A stretch of DNA of 64,000 nucleotides from assembly GCF_000802385.1 (NCBI RefSeq), contig NZ_JTDN01000002.1, positions 434,001 to 498,000 on the forward strand. The letters run 5' to 3'. The position numbers were made by a program, and so were the translations under genes. This stretch comes from Croceibacterium mercuriale (GTDB lineage: Bacteria; Pseudomonadota; Alphaproteobacteria; Sphingomonadales; Sphingomonadaceae). The notes beneath the pieces are model-generated. The model saw only the letters and a list, made by a program, of their open reading frames with translations. It searched no databases and was not told where the DNA came from. Below, in pieces: positions 9,081 to 17,458 of the stretch; positions within the stretch are counted from its first letter, which is position 1, and every line of letters starts with the position of its first letter.

Positions 9081-10564
9081 CGAGGGAGCAAGGCGTGACG
9101 CGAGTGGTGATCGCTGGCGGCGGCACAGCCGGCTGGCTGGCGGCGGCGGCGCTGACGCGCCAGCTGCGCGGGCAGGTGGCGGTGACGCTGGTGGAATCGG
9201 ACGAGATCGGCACGATCGGCGTGGGCGAAGCGACCATCCCCACGATCCGCGCCTTCCACGCCCTGCTGGGGCTGGACGAGAACGCGTTCTTGCGCGCTGC
9301 CAAGGCGAGCTTCAAGCTGGGCATCCAGTTCGAAGGCTGGGCGCGGGAAGGCGACAGCTACATCCATTCCTTCGGCGCGCTGGGACGCGGCACCTGGATG
9401 GCGGAGTTCCATCACATGTGGCTGGAGGCGCACGCCCAAGGCTTCGGTGGCGAGCTGAGCGCCGCCTGCGCGGAGCACGAGGCCGCCCGGGCGGAACGCT
9501 TCGCCACGGACGAGAACGGCTCCCTGAACTACGCCTATCACCTGGATGCCGGGCTCTATGCCAGGGCGCTGCGCGAACAGGCGGAGGCGCAGGGGCTGGT
9601 CCGCATCGAAGGCAGGATCGCCCGGGTGGAGCGGGACGGCGCCAGCGGCGACATCGCCGCACTGGTGCTGGAGGATGGCGCCAGGGTCGCAGGCGACCTG
9701 TTCCTGGACTGCACCGGTTTTCGCGCGCTGCTGATCGAAGGCGAGATGCAGGCCGGGTGGGAGGACTGGAGCCACTGGCTGCCGACCAACCGCGCGCTGG
9801 CGATGCAGACGCGGGCCGTCGGGCCGGCCGTGCCGTACACCCGCGCCATCGCGCATGATGCGGGCTGGCGCTGGCAGATCCCGTTGCAGCATCGCGTGGG
9901 CAACGGGCTGGTCTATGCCAGCGATTTCCTGTCCGATGACGAGGCGCGTCATCGCTTCCTCGGGCTGGTGGAAGGCGAGCCGCTGATCGAGCCGCGCCTG
10001 ATCCGCTTCACCACCGGGCGCCGCAAGCGGGTGTGGGTCAACAACTGCATCGCGCTCAGCCTGGCGAGCGGGTTCGTGGAGCCGCTGGAATCGACCAGCA
10101 TCCACCTGACCATGATCGCCATCACCCGCCTGCTGCAGCTGTTCCCGTTCAACGGCAGCACACCCGCCCTCGCCCGCCGGTTCGACGACCTGGCCCAGCG
10201 GGAGCTGGAGCGGGTGCGCGACTTCGTGATGCTGCATTACGTGCTGAACCAGCGGCCGGAGCCGTTCTGGCAGCGGATGCGCGAGATGGAGCTGCCGGCC
10301 AGTCTGACTGAACGGATCGCCGTGTGGCGCGAGGCGGCGCATGCCTGGCAGGGCGCGGACGACCTGTTCCGGGTCGACAGCTGGGTGCAGGTCATGCTGG
10401 GCCAGCGGCTGGAGCCGGAAGGCCATCACCATGTGGCCCGGCTGATGCCACCCGAGCGGCTGCGGCAGGCCCTGGCCGACATGCAGGCGGCCACCGCCGC
10501 CACCGTCGCCAAGCTGCCCACCCACCAGCAATATCTGGATCGGCACGGCGGCGTCGCTGCCTGA
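9077..10564 (+). CDS. Tryptophan 7-halogenase family flavoprotein
   Basis: 495 residues of the flavin-dependent tryptophan halogenase family. Visible motifs: dinucleotide fold GGGTAGWLAAAAL near residues 12-24, the WxWxIP signature (AGWRWQIPLQ), catalytic lysine K80 (ASFKLGIQF, same place as K79 of PrnA as I recall), and glutamate E338 in FVEPLESTSIH, which in PrnA acts with the lysine. All key residues are present, so the enzyme could be catalytically active. Homologues embedded in TonB-receptor sugar loci have no established substrate, so halogenation of tryptophan is not implied. The start ATG at 9077 overlaps the cupin stop. A longer open frame upstream is only overlap with the cupin gene. 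Confidence 0.85.
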   Translation: MTREQGVTRVVIAGGGTAGWLAAAALTRQLRGQVAVTLVESDEIGTIGVGEATIPTIRAFHALLGLDENAFLRAAKASFKLGIQFEGWAREGDSYIHSFGALGRGTWMAEFHHMWLEAHAQGFGGELSAACAEHEAARAERFATDENGSLNYAYHLDAGLYARALREQAEAQGLVRIEGRIARVERDGASGDIAALVLEDGARVAGDLFLDCTGFRALLIEGEMQAGWEDWSHWLPTNRALAMQTRAVGPAVPYTRAIAHDAGWRWQIPLQHRVGNGLVYASDFLSDDEARHRFLGLVEGEPLIEPRLIRFTTGRRKRVWVNNCIALSLASGFVEPLESTSIHLTMIAITRLLQLFPFNGSTPALARRFDDLAQRELERVRDFVMLHYVLNQRPEPFWQRMREMELPASLTERIAVWREAAHAWQGADDLFRVDSWVQVMLGQRLEPEGHHHVARLMPPERLRQALADMQAATAATVAKLPTHQQYLDRHGGVAA

Positions 10565-10601
10565 TCCGCCAGCCGCCTGAATAACAAGAAACGGGGTTGA
10601 G

Positions 10602-13199
10602 ATGAGGATGCAAGGACACAAGGCGCGTTGCCTGAGCGCGTGCATGATAGCGCTACCGCTGCTGCTGGCGAGCACAGCCCGGGCACAGGACGGACTGCAG
10701 CTGGGGGAGCGCGGCTACCTGACGGAGCCGGGGCTGGACGTCATCGTGTTCGACGACATCTACCCCGACGGGCACCAGACGGGCGTGACGATCATCCAGC
10801 ACGGATCGCGCGTGGCTGCCAATGGCGACCTGCGGCTGGAGCCGGAACCGGGCCAGTGGTCGCCCATGCCGGTATCGGCCGGCGAGCGGGCGATCGACCG
10901 GGCGAGCGGCACTATCACGCAACGCCTCAGCTACCCCGATCCGGCAAAGAACGGGACGGGCTTCAACCCGATCTTCTACCCCGATCTGGCCCTGACCTAT
11001 CAGGTGCGGGTGACGCCGGCAGACGGCGGAGGGTTCCGCATCAGCGTCGATCTGGACCAGCCGCTGCCGGCCGCGTGGGTGGGCAAGGTCGGCTTCAATC
11101 TGGAGCTGTTCCCCACGCCCCTGTTCGGCAAGGGCTGGGTGCTGGACGGCGCCGCCGGCACCTTCCCGCGCCAGCCGGGCGGGCCGGTGGTGCGCGCCGA
11201 CGGCCCGGACCTGCCGGTGCCGCGTAACGTGGATGCCAACGGCCCGGTGCAGGCGCTGGTCGGCCAGCCACTGGCAGAGCCGCTGGCCACGGGGCAGGTG
11301 TTGCTGGTCGCGCCGGAGGAGGACGCACAGCGCATCCGGATCGAGAGCCGCAACGGCCAGCTGCAGCTGATCGACGGGCGATCGGCGCACAACAACGGCT
11401 GGTACATCGTGCGCCAGCAGGTTGCCGCCGGCGCCACGACGGGCGCGGTGGAGTGGCTGGTCACGCCCAACGTGATGCCCGGCTGGCAGTACGAGCCGGT
11501 GATCCAGGTATCGCAGATCGGCTACGCCCCCAGGCAGCCCAAGCGCGCGGTGATCGAACTGGACCCGAATGATGCAGGCGATACGCCGGCGCAACTGTTC
11601 CGGCTGGGCGAGGCAGGGCGCGAGTCGATACTGTCCGCCACGCCCGAACGCTGGGGCGATTTCCTGCGGTATCAGTACCGCACCTTCGACTTCAGCGGGG
11701 TGACGCAGCCCGGCCTGTATCAGATCGGTTATGGCGCGCAGCTGTCGGCGCCGTTCCGGATCGACAGCGCGGTGTTCGCGCGCGGGGCGTGGCAGCCGAC
11801 GCTGGAATATTTCCTGCCGATCCAGATGTGCCACATGCTGGTGCGGGAGAAATACCGCGTCTGGCACGGGCGCGACCATCTGGACGATGCGCTGATGGCG
11901 CCGACGGACCTCAACCATTTCGACGGCTATGTGCAGGGTCCCTCCACCCTCACCAGCTTCCAGCCGGGCGAGCGGGTTCCGCATCTGGATGCGGGTGGCT
12001 GGCACGATGCCGGCGATGACGATCTGCGGGTGGAGTCGCAGGCGGGCGAGGTGTGGATCCTGTCCAAGATGGTGGAGGAGTTCGGCCTGGATTACGATGC
12101 CACGCGCATCGACCAGGCGACGAAATCCGTGGAACTGCGCGATCCCGACGGGCGCAACGATGCGGTCCAGCAGATCGAGCATGGCCTGCTGTCGATCCTG
12201 GGCGGCTATCGCGCAATGGGCCGGCTGTATCGCGGGGTGATCGTGCCCAACCTGCGGCAATATGTGCTGCTGGGCGATACGGTGAACGTCACCGACAACC
12301 AGCCGGGCGGCGGCACCGATCTGGGCGTGGACAACAATGGCGATCCGGTTCCGGCGGATGATCGCTGGGTGTTCACGGAGGACAATCCGGACCGGGAGCT
12401 GGATGCCGCCGCCGCGCTGGCCACCGCTGCCCGTGTGCTGCGGACCGAGAACCCGCAGATGGCGGCAGAAGCGCTGGCCGCGGCGCGCGACATCACCGCC
12501 AAGGCCCTGGGCCGCGGCAAGACCCTGGCGCCCGAAGTGTTCGCGCTGGCCGAATTGCTGGAGACCACCGGGGAGCAGGCCTATGCCGACCGGCTGGCGA
12601 CGCTGGCCCCGCGCATCCTGGCCGATGTCGCCGGCACCGCCTGGATGCTGCACGGCGTGCAGGATCGTCTGCCTGCTGCCTTCCGCACACAGCTGGCCGA
12701 GGGCGTGGCCGCCTATCAGGCGCAGGTGGTGCAGAGCGCACGCAGCGACAGCCCCTATGGCGTGCCCTACAAGCCGGAGATCTGGGGTGCCGGCTGGCAG
12801 ATCCAGGAACGCGGCGTCCGCCAGTTCTTCTTCGCCAAGGGCTGGCCGCAAGTCACCGGCAATGATGGCTGGCTGAACGCGCTGAACTTCGTGCTGGGCG
12901 TGCATCCGGGGGCGAATACCAGCAGCTTCGTGTCAGGCGTCGGCGCGCGTTCGGCCACTGTGGCCTACGGCCTGAACCGGGCCGATTTCAGCTACATTCC
13001 GGGCGGCGTCATCAGCGGCACCAATCTGATCCGGCCCGACCTGCCGGAGCTGAAGGAATGGCCGTATTTCTGGCAGCAGGCCGAATATGTGATGGGCGGC
13101 GGGGCCACCAATTACATGTTCCTGGCGCTGGCTGCCGACCGGCTGTTCGGCCGCGACACACCTCAACAACAAGAACATGATCGGGAGCAGGACCAATGA
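10602..13199 (+). CDS. Glycoside hydrolase family 9 enzyme, copy 1
   Basis: Secreted beta-glycanase-like enzyme of 865 residues. Order: signal peptide (to about ARAQD, residue 28); an unusual N-terminal beta-rich region of about 270 residues; a CelD_N-type immunoglobulin-like domain (VIQVSQIGYAPRQPKRAVIE onward); then the GH9 (alpha/alpha)6 barrel. The catalytic base pair D469/D472 lies in WHDAGDDD and the probable acid is E828 in QQAEYVMGG. The pattern SFVSGVGARSATVAYGLNRAD is the conserved late barrel. GH9 members are usually endoglucanases; here context (GH67, GH43, GH3, xylose pathway) makes a xylan or mixed-glycan substrate more likely. Operator C sits in the signal-peptide codons. The stop overlaps the ATG of the second GH9 (ATGA). 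Confidence 0.85.
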   Translation: MRMQGHKARCLSACMIALPLLLASTARAQDGLQLGERGYLTEPGLDVIVFDDIYPDGHQTGVTIIQHGSRVAANGDLRLEPEPGQWSPMPVSAGERAIDRASGTITQRLSYPDPAKNGTGFNPIFYPDLALTYQVRVTPADGGGFRISVDLDQPLPAAWVGKVGFNLELFPTPLFGKGWVLDGAAGTFPRQPGGPVVRADGPDLPVPRNVDANGPVQALVGQPLAEPLATGQVLLVAPEEDAQRIRIESRNGQLQLIDGRSAHNNGWYIVRQQVAAGATTGAVEWLVTPNVMPGWQYEPVIQVSQIGYAPRQPKRAVIELDPNDAGDTPAQLFRLGEAGRESILSATPERWGDFLRYQYRTFDFSGVTQPGLYQIGYGAQLSAPFRIDSAVFARGAWQPTLEYFLPIQMCHMLVREKYRVWHGRDHLDDALMAPTDLNHFDGYVQGPSTLTSFQPGERVPHLDAGGWHDAGDDDLRVESQAGEVWILSKMVEEFGLDYDATRIDQATKSVELRDPDGRNDAVQQIEHGLLSILGGYRAMGRLYRGVIVPNLRQYVLLGDTVNVTDNQPGGGTDLGVDNNGDPVPADDRWVFTEDNPDRELDAAAALATAARVLRTENPQMAAEALAAARDITAKALGRGKTLAPEVFALAELLETTGEQAYADRLATLAPRILADVAGTAWMLHGVQDRLPAAFRTQLAEGVAAYQAQVVQSARSDSPYGVPYKPEIWGAGWQIQERGVRQFFFAKGWPQVTGNDGWLNALNFVLGVHPGANTSSFVSGVGARSATVAYGLNRADFSYIPGGVISGTNLIRPDLPELKEWPYFWQQAEYVMGGGATNYMFLALAADRLFGRDTPQQQEHDREQDQ
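10645..10658. promoter_or_regulatory. LacI-type operator C inside the GH9 signal-peptide codons
   Basis: TGATAGCGCTACCG, CG at 10651-10652, spans codons 15-19 of the first GH9 gene, starting at +44 from the ATG, the same offset as operator B. Rare codons ATA (16) and CTA (18) encode it. No comparable palindrome was found in the short gap before the gene. Confidence 0.55.
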
Positions 13200-15718
13200 A
13201 GCGCAATCTCCGCCGCGGCCTTGCCGCGCTGGCCTCCACCCTGGCGCTTGCCGCCGCCATGCCGGCGCTGGCGCAGGATGACGGACTAAAGCTGAACGCG
13301 GCCGAATATTACGAAGGGGATGCGGCCGATGTGCTGGTCTTCTCCAACTGGTATGACGGCCTGTTCGCCGATGCCAAGCATTCGGGCGTGGAGCTGATCC
13401 AGCAGGGGGAGCGGATCGCCACCAATGGCGATGTGCGCCTGTCCTCCACCCCCGGCCAATGGGACGAGATCGGCCGGCTGGTCAGCCGCACCGTCGATCC
13501 TGCCACCGGGCGGATCGAGGTGCTGCTGGAATATCCCGACTACCGGTTCCAGTACCGCATCGTGGCCGAACCCGATGGCGACACGGTGAAGCTGGCCGTC
13601 GTGCTGGACCAGCCGCTGCCTGCGGCCCTGGCGGGACGGGCCGGGCTGAACCTGGAATTCCTGCCTTCGGCCTACTTCCATCATTCATGGCTGGCGGACG
13701 GGACCGGCGGCAGTTTCCCGGTGCATCCCGCCAGCGACATGGTGGCGGGTGGCGAGCGGAATGCCGCCAGCGGGCGCGACATCGGTCCGGGGGCGGAGCC
13801 GCTGCCGCTGGCGGGCGGACGGCAGCTGGTGCTGGCGCCCGAGGACCCCGCACGGCGCGTAGGCATCCGGGCCGCAGCCGGGACGATCAACCTGTATGAC
13901 GGGCGCAACCAGGCGCAGAATGGCTGGTTCGTGGCGCGCAGCCTGATCCCCGCGGGGCAGACCGGGCGCGTTGTCGAATGGACCCTGTCGCCGACCCTGG
14001 TGCCCGACTGGCTGCGCGCGCCGGTGATCGGTCATTCGCAGGTCGGATACACGCCGCGCCAGGCCAAGGTCGCCGTGCTGGAACTGGACAGGCACGATGA
14101 TCGCGGCGGCGACGTCACGCTGTTGCGGGTGACGGAAAACGGCACCGAAGCGGTCGCGGCCGCCGCGGCGAAGCCATGGGGCGGCTATCTGCGCTACAAC
14201 TATGCCTCCTTCGACTTCACCGGAGTGCAGGAGCCGGGCCTGTACCAGCTGGACTATGCCGGGCAGCGCACCGCGCCGTTCCGCATCGGCGCGGATGTCT
14301 ACGCCACCGCCTGGCACCCGGGGATGGACGTCTACATGCCGGTGCAGATGGACCACATGCTGGTGAACGAGGCCTACCGCATCTGGCATGGCGAGCCGCA
14401 CCGCGACGACGCCCGGCAGGCGCCGGTGAACCACGAGCATATCGACCTGTACCGGCAGGGGCCGACCACCGACACGAAGTTCGCCCCGGGCGAGCATATC
14501 CCTGGCCTGAATGTCGGCGGCTGGCTGGATGCGGGCGATTTCGACATCCGCACGCAGACGCAATATGCCGTCATGCGCAGCCTGGTCGGCCTGTGGGACG
14601 ATCACCGCCCGATGCGCGACCAGACGCTGGTGGATCATCGCCTGCGGCGGGTCGAACTGCATGTGCCGGACGGCAAGCCCGACATCCTGCAGCAGATCGA
14701 ACATGGCGCGCTCTACCTCGCCTCCATGTACGATGCGGTCGGCTATGCCGTGCACGGCGTGGTGGAGCCGGACGTGGCGCAATACACCCATCTGGGCGAT
14801 GCCGCCTCCAAGACGGACGGGCTGGTCTACGATCCCTCGCTGGCCTTCGGCGAGCGGCGTGGGGAGCGCAGCGGCACGCCGGACGATCGCTGGGTGTTCA
14901 CCAGCCGGTCCAGCGCGCTGAACTACGGTTCCGCCGCGGCGCTGGCCGGTGCGGCGCGGGCGCTGCGCGGGCACAATGATGCACTGGCGGACAAGGCGCT
15001 GCGGATTGCGCAGGGCGTGTGGACGGAGGAGCACGGCCATGCGCCCAACACTTTCAGCCATGGCAACACGACCGGCGGCTGGCTGCCGGGCGAGGAGTTC
15101 ACCGCCGCGGTGGAGCTGCTGGTGACCACGCAGGATCCGGCCTATGTGGCAGCGATCATGCGATTGTGGCCGGAGGTGTCACAGCGGTTCGGCGGCTATG
15201 CCACGACTGCGATCAAGGCGTTGCCGCACATGCCGGCGGACTACCGCACCGAGGTGGAGCAGGCCGCACGCGCGTGGAAGGCCGCGCCGCAGGAGACCGA
15301 CCCCAACCCCTATGGCGTGCCGATCACCACCGGCGGCTGGGCGGGCAATGGCGCGGTGATCCAGGCGGGACTGACCGACCATGCGATCCACACCGCCTTC
15401 CCGGAAGTGAGCGATGGCGCCCAGGTGTTCCGCGCGCTCGATTACCTGCACGGCACGCATCCGGCGCACAATCTGTCCTTCGTGTCGGGCGTCGGCGCCC
15501 GGTCGAAGGAGGTCGCCTATGGCATGAACCGGGCCGACTTCTCCTTCATCGCCGGCGGTGTGGTGCCAGGCGTGCTGGTGCTGAAACCCGACTTCCCGGA
15601 GAACAAGGAGGACTGGCCGTTCTTCTGGGGGCAGAACGAATATGTGGTGAACATGACGCCCAGCTATGTCGCGCTGGTGCATGCCGCGATGGCGCAGACG
15701 GGCGAGGCCGCGCAGTAA
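13196..15718 (+). CDS. Glycoside hydrolase family 9 enzyme, copy 2
   Basis: 840-residue secreted paralogue of the preceding gene, same domain order: signal peptide (to about ALAQD, residue 27), N-terminal beta-rich region beginning LKLNAAEYYEGDAADVLVF, CelD_N-type domain (VIGHSQVGYTPRQAKVAVLE) and GH9 barrel. The base pair is D445/D448 (GGWLDAGDFD) and the acid is E815 in the canonical WGQNEYVVN, closer to the family NEV motif than copy 1. The two copies are clearly diverged, so they may split substrate or chain-length specificity. Translationally coupled to copy 1 by a 4-base overlap; a strong hairpin follows. Either exo- or endo-action is possible. Confidence 0.85.
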   Translation: MKRNLRRGLAALASTLALAAAMPALAQDDGLKLNAAEYYEGDAADVLVFSNWYDGLFADAKHSGVELIQQGERIATNGDVRLSSTPGQWDEIGRLVSRTVDPATGRIEVLLEYPDYRFQYRIVAEPDGDTVKLAVVLDQPLPAALAGRAGLNLEFLPSAYFHHSWLADGTGGSFPVHPASDMVAGGERNAASGRDIGPGAEPLPLAGGRQLVLAPEDPARRVGIRAAAGTINLYDGRNQAQNGWFVARSLIPAGQTGRVVEWTLSPTLVPDWLRAPVIGHSQVGYTPRQAKVAVLELDRHDDRGGDVTLLRVTENGTEAVAAAAAKPWGGYLRYNYASFDFTGVQEPGLYQLDYAGQRTAPFRIGADVYATAWHPGMDVYMPVQMDHMLVNEAYRIWHGEPHRDDARQAPVNHEHIDLYRQGPTTDTKFAPGEHIPGLNVGGWLDAGDFDIRTQTQYAVMRSLVGLWDDHRPMRDQTLVDHRLRRVELHVPDGKPDILQQIEHGALYLASMYDAVGYAVHGVVEPDVAQYTHLGDAASKTDGLVYDPSLAFGERRGERSGTPDDRWVFTSRSSALNYGSAAALAGAARALRGHNDALADKALRIAQGVWTEEHGHAPNTFSHGNTTGGWLPGEEFTAAVELLVTTQDPAYVAAIMRLWPEVSQRFGGYATTAIKALPHMPADYRTEVEQAARAWKAAPQETDPNPYGVPITTGGWAGNGAVIQAGLTDHAIHTAFPEVSDGAQVFRALDYLHGTHPAHNLSFVSGVGARSKEVAYGMNRADFSFIAGGVVPGVLVLKPDFPENKEDWPFFWGQNEYVVNMTPSYVALVHAAMAQTGEAAQ

Positions 15719-15725
15719 CGAAGGT

Positions 15726-15754
15726 GGCGGGCGGCCTGTTGCAGGCCGCCCGCC
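15726..15754. terminator. Strong hairpin between convergent GH9 and aldehyde dehydrogenase genes
   Basis: A perfect 13-bp stem, GGCGGGCGGCCTG (15726-15738) with CAGGCCGCCCGCC (15742-15754), around a 3-base loop. It sits in the gap between two convergent genes. It lacks a T-run on either side, so termination efficiency is uncertain. Confidence 0.6.
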
Positions 15755-15761
15755 AGCCTGA

Positions 15762-17303
15762 TCAGCCCGCCTTGCCGTCCAGCATGCGCGGCAGGGTGGC
15801 ATCGTCGCGCAGCTCGGCCGGCAGCAGCTCCGCCGGCAGGTTCTGGTAGCTGACCGGCCGCAGGTACCGGTCGATCGCCAGGCTGCCGACGCTGGTGGTG
15901 CGCCCGTCCGACGTGGAGGGGAACGGCCCGCCATGGACCATGGCATGCGCCACTTCCACGCCGGTGGGCCAGCCATTGACCAGCACGCGGCCGGCCTTCA
16001 GCTCCAGCACGGGCAGCAGGCGCCCGGCCATGTCGGTGTCGCCGCCATCCATCTGGATCGTCGCGGTCAGCTGCCCTTCCGCGGCGCGCAGCACGCGGAC
16101 CAGTTCGGCCTCGTCACGGCAGCGGACCAGCAGGCTGGACGCGCCGAAGATCTCGTGACCCAGCGCCTCGTCCGCCAGGAACGCCTCCGCCGTGGTGGCG
16201 AACAGGCCGGCCTGGCCGCAGGTCTTGCCCTGCCCCACCGCGCCGCGGCCGATCGTCTCGACATGCGGATGGCTGGACAGGTCCTCGACGCCCTTGGTGT
16301 AGGCGGCATGGATGCCGGCGGTCAGCATGGTGGATGCCTGCGCATCGGCCAGTGCCGCACGGGCGGCATCCAAGAACGCGTCCAGCCCTTCGCCCTCGAT
16401 CGCCAGCAGCAGGCCGGGATTGGTGCAGAACTGGCCCGAACCCATCGTCAGCGAGCCCACGAACGCGGTGCCCAGCGCGGCGCCGCGGGTGGCCAGCGCG
16501 TGCGGCATCAGCAGCACCGGGTTGATGCTGGACATCTCCGCATAGACGGGGATCGGCACGGCGCGCGCCTGCGCCAGCTTGACCAGCGCCATGCCGCCGC
16601 TGCGCGATCCGGTGAAGCCGACCGCGGCGATGCGCGGATCCTGCACCAGCGCGCTGCCGACCTGGTTGCCGGGGCCGAGCAGGTGATTGAACACGCCGGC
16701 CGGCATGTTGCACGCCGCCACGGCGCGGGCGATCGCCTCCGCCACCAGCGAGCCGGTGCGCGGATGGGCGCCATGGCCCTTCACCACCACCGGGCAGCCG
16801 GCAGCCAGCGCCGATGCGGTGTCACCGCCGGCGGTGGAAAAGGCGAGCGGGAAGTTGGAGGCGCCGAACACGGCCACCGGACCGAGCGGCACCTTGCGCA
16901 GGCGCAGGTCCGGCCGGGGCAGCGGCTGGCGGTCGGGCAGCGCGCTGTCCACGCGCAGGCCCAGGAAATTGCCGTCGCGCACGACCTGCGCAAACAGCTT
17001 CAGCTGGCCCGTGGTGCGGCCACGCTCGCCTTCCAGCCGGGCGCGGGGCAGGCCGGATTCGCGCATCGCCGCCTCGATCAGCGGATCGCCAATCGCCATG
17101 ATCTCGTCCGCAATGCGGTCCAGGAACGCGGCGCGGTCCTCCAGCGGACGGCTGCGGTAATCGTCGAACGCGGCGGTGGCGGCGGCGCAGGCGGCGTCCA
17201 CATCGGCGGCGCCATGCTGGGCAAAGGGTTCGCCGAACGGTTCGCCGGTGGCGGCGTCGATGGAGTGCAGCATGTTCGCGGGTGTTGCGGTCTGGGTGGC
17301 CAT
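15762..17303 (-). CDS. Alpha-ketoglutaric semialdehyde dehydrogenase (NADP+), last Weimberg step
   Basis: 513-residue aldehyde dehydrogenase. Oxidises 2-oxoglutarate semialdehyde to 2-oxoglutarate, the end of oxidative xylose (and arabinose) catabolism. Catalytic E256 ([10 protein letters not shown]) and nucleophile C293 ([10 protein letters not shown]) are present, as is [12 protein letters not shown] in the cofactor domain. The pattern TNPGLL after the cysteine and the whole length fit the KGSADH/aldehyde dehydrogenase (NADP+) subgroup rather than a generic ALDH. The chosen start is ATG at 17303 ([10 protein letters not shown]); the frame stays open about 36 codons further but without Shine-Dalgarno support. 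Divergent from the GH3 gene, with operator D between them. Caulobacter workers call this step xylA, a name that clashes with xylose isomerase, so no symbol is given. Confidence 0.85.
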   Translation of the reverse strand: MATQTATPANMLHSIDAATGEPFGEPFAQHGAADVDAACAAATAAFDDYRSRPLEDRAAFLDRIADEIMAIGDPLIEAAMRESGLPRARLEGERGRTTGQLKLFAQVVRDGNFLGLRVDSALPDRQPLPRPDLRLRKVPLGPVAVFGASNFPLAFSTAGGDTASALAAGCPVVVKGHGAHPRTGSLVAEAIARAVAACNMPAGVFNHLLGPGNQVGSALVQDPRIAAVGFTGSRSGGMALVKLAQARAVPIPVYAEMSSINPVLLMPHALATRGAALGTAFVGSLTMGSGQFCTNPGLLLAIEGEGLDAFLDAARAALADAQASTMLTAGIHAAYTKGVEDLSSHPHVETIGRGAVGQGKTCGQAGLFATTAEAFLADEALGHEIFGASSLLVRCRDEAELVRVLRAAEGQLTATIQMDGGDTDMAGRLLPVLELKAGRVLVNGWPTGVEVAHAMVHGGPFPSTSDGRTTSVGSLAIDRYLRPVSYQNLPAELLPAELRDDATLPRMLDGKAG

Positions 17304-17377
17304 GAGGGAGTCGTGATCCTTGTCGCTGTGGGGGCACCGGAACCGGAGGTGCCGTGATTGATCCGTGCTGTCGCTTC

Positions 17378-17391
17378 CGGTAACGCTAACA
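17378..17391. promoter_or_regulatory. LacI-type operator D between the semialdehyde dehydrogenase and GH3 genes
   Basis: CGGTAACGCTAACA, reverse TGTTAGCGTTACCG, CG at 17384-17385. It is 75 bases from the dehydrogenase start and 68 from the GH3 start, so one site can control both divergent genes. Confidence 0.65.
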
Positions 17392-17458
17392 GCAGAGCGA
17401 TACAGGGGCAATGTGGGCCTCCTGATACGCCAGACAAGAACAGATTGGGAGGACAGGG

